From positions 1,426,001 through 1,490,000 of the forward strand of contig NZ_AP025476.1 in assembly GCF_024347415.1 (NCBI RefSeq): a stretch of 64,000 nt of DNA. The letters run 5' to 3'. The notes below the pieces were generated by a model. That model searched no databases. It was not told where the DNA came from and saw only the letters and a list, made by a program, of their open reading frames with translations. Both the position numbers and the translations under genes were made by a program. Of the stretch, positions 63,203 through 64,000 are shown piece after piece. Position 1 is the first letter of the stretch. Each line of letters begins with the position of its first letter. Source of the DNA: Vibrio crassostreae (lineage in GTDB: Bacteria > Pseudomonadota > Gammaproteobacteria > Enterobacterales > Vibrionaceae).

Positions 63203-63890
63203 AAGTTTTCCTAAATACAATGTGGTTGCAGATGCATATTAAAGAACAGGTTCCCGTCATTATCAAGGAAAGCGAAAGAATATTTTTCGTATAAATCACG
63301 TGTCTCTATACTTCTTAATCATAATAAAATCTGAACATCTACTATATTGTGCTTTGTATTTTACCTATCTTGAAAACCATCAATTAATAGCAAAAAACAA
63401 ACCAACTATTGTGAAGGTATGACGAACTTTTTTCGGTGAACCTGAAAGGGTGATTGACCAGTACACGTGAGAATAGAGGGCTTGCTTACAAAGGAATATT
63501 TTTATTTCAACGATATATTAGGGATTAATTATATAAGTATATTAGTTTTTGGTTATAAAGTTTGAATGTAAAGGCGTTCTTAGATAAATACGCTATAGCC
63601 TTAATGCTTTTAATGTTGATTTCTCCCTCTTTATTTTTGATAGGCTAGTATTATTTTATGTTGATATGAAATTGACTGCATTTATGCGTTGTGCTTGCTC
63701 TTGGATTTGTTTATCTAACCATTGGGTAGGTCTGATGTTCGTTTTACTTACATTAAAATCCAATTGAATCAATGGCTAATGGTTGGTTTTTGAATGAGAA
63801 AAGGATCAAGTGTCTTCCTTTTCAGCGCGGTGTGGCATGGATGACCCACACAACAAGTTGATTGTTATCTAGTTTAAATAGGGAAATATT
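63203..63890. other. 688-bp AT-rich gap before the PAS gene
   Basis: No credible reading frame in either strand. It likely contains the promoter of the following gene. No repeats or hairpins stood out. Confidence 0.55.
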
Positions 63891-64000
63891 ATGACAGAGC
63901 AAGAGTATGATTACCCAGAGTCGTACAATCTAATTTCAGTGACAGACCCTTCCAGTAAAATCAAGTATGCAAGTCCCCATTTTAATGAAGTAGCAGGCTA
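63891..64000 (+). CDS. N-terminus of a PAS-domain protein, possibly an Aer-like chemoreceptor (3' end outside window)
   Basis: The ATG at 63891 has GGGA six bases upstream. The first 36 residues contain LISVTDPSSKIKYASPHFNEVAGY, which matches the start of a PAS domain placed at the extreme N-terminus. This is the position in Aer-type redox chemoreceptors, though GGDEF proteins can also begin this way. The frame is still open at the window edge. Confidence 0.7.
   Translation, partial: MTEQEYDYPESYNLISVTDPSSKIKYASPHFNEVAG

Overview
The window looks like a chromosomal segment of a marine Vibrio, probably of the Splendidus clade. The clues are a ToxR/ToxS-like pair, a bacteriohemerythrin diguanylate cyclase directly upstream of pheST, an NspS/MbaA-type polyamine-sensing pair, a DUF3360 permease, an NqrM paralogue and moderate GC. 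Species cannot be fixed by reading alone. No rRNA, tRNA or CRISPR array was seen.

Layout. 1-12.9 kb: partial gene, ToxRS-like pair, TerB-like protein, PhoD-like phosphatase, an outer-membrane protein that looks like a MipA/OmpV barrel followed by a PagL-like part, the helicase hrpA, a small beta-barrel protein, and a DnaT-like/lambda-P-like replication pair whose reading frames overlap by 143 bp. 13.3-19.0 kb: a TetR regulator and an RND (MMPL)/LolA-like/outer-membrane operon, tied together by repeated 13-bp palindromes TGACGANTCGTCA. 19.2-23.9 kb: hemerythrin-GGDEF protein, pheS and pheT.

24-34.8 kb is accessory in character. It holds an AT-rich solitary STAND (NACHT-like) NTPase with a Schlafen-type AlbA_2 N-terminus (a candidate antiphage gene), a truncated hydrolase copy, a secreted ParB/Srx-like plus pyrophosphatase fusion, a decayed IS5-family element, a PAS/EAL/CBS phosphodiesterase, and the intact hydrolase. 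The two hydrolase copies form direct repeats of about 360 bp, 6533 bp apart.

35-45.2 kb: a second hydrolase, a lipoprotein, and a compact operon of a 47-aa peptide, a ferritin-like diiron protein and an MFS exporter (a candidate peptide or small-molecule pathway). Then come a DUF3360 permease, a patatin phospholipase, and a folK-folX-folE-folM pterin cluster. 45.6-52.3 kb: the nspS-mbaA pair and an Lrp/AsnC regulator divergent from an unusually long PLP enzyme.

52.5-64 kb: GST, MFS, a sulfatase with its radical-SAM maturase and a divergent LysR regulator, a truncated HxlR regulator facing a NifX-like/NqrM pair across a 26-bp palindrome, DUF134, a hotdog thioesterase, a GluR0-like receptor/channel, small proteins, and the start of a PAS protein. 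Cyclic-di-GMP signalling recurs (three turnover or sensor proteins). The best candidates for undescribed biology are the AlbA_2-NACHT gene, the peptide/diiron/MFS operon and the ParB-Srx/pyrophosphatase fusion.
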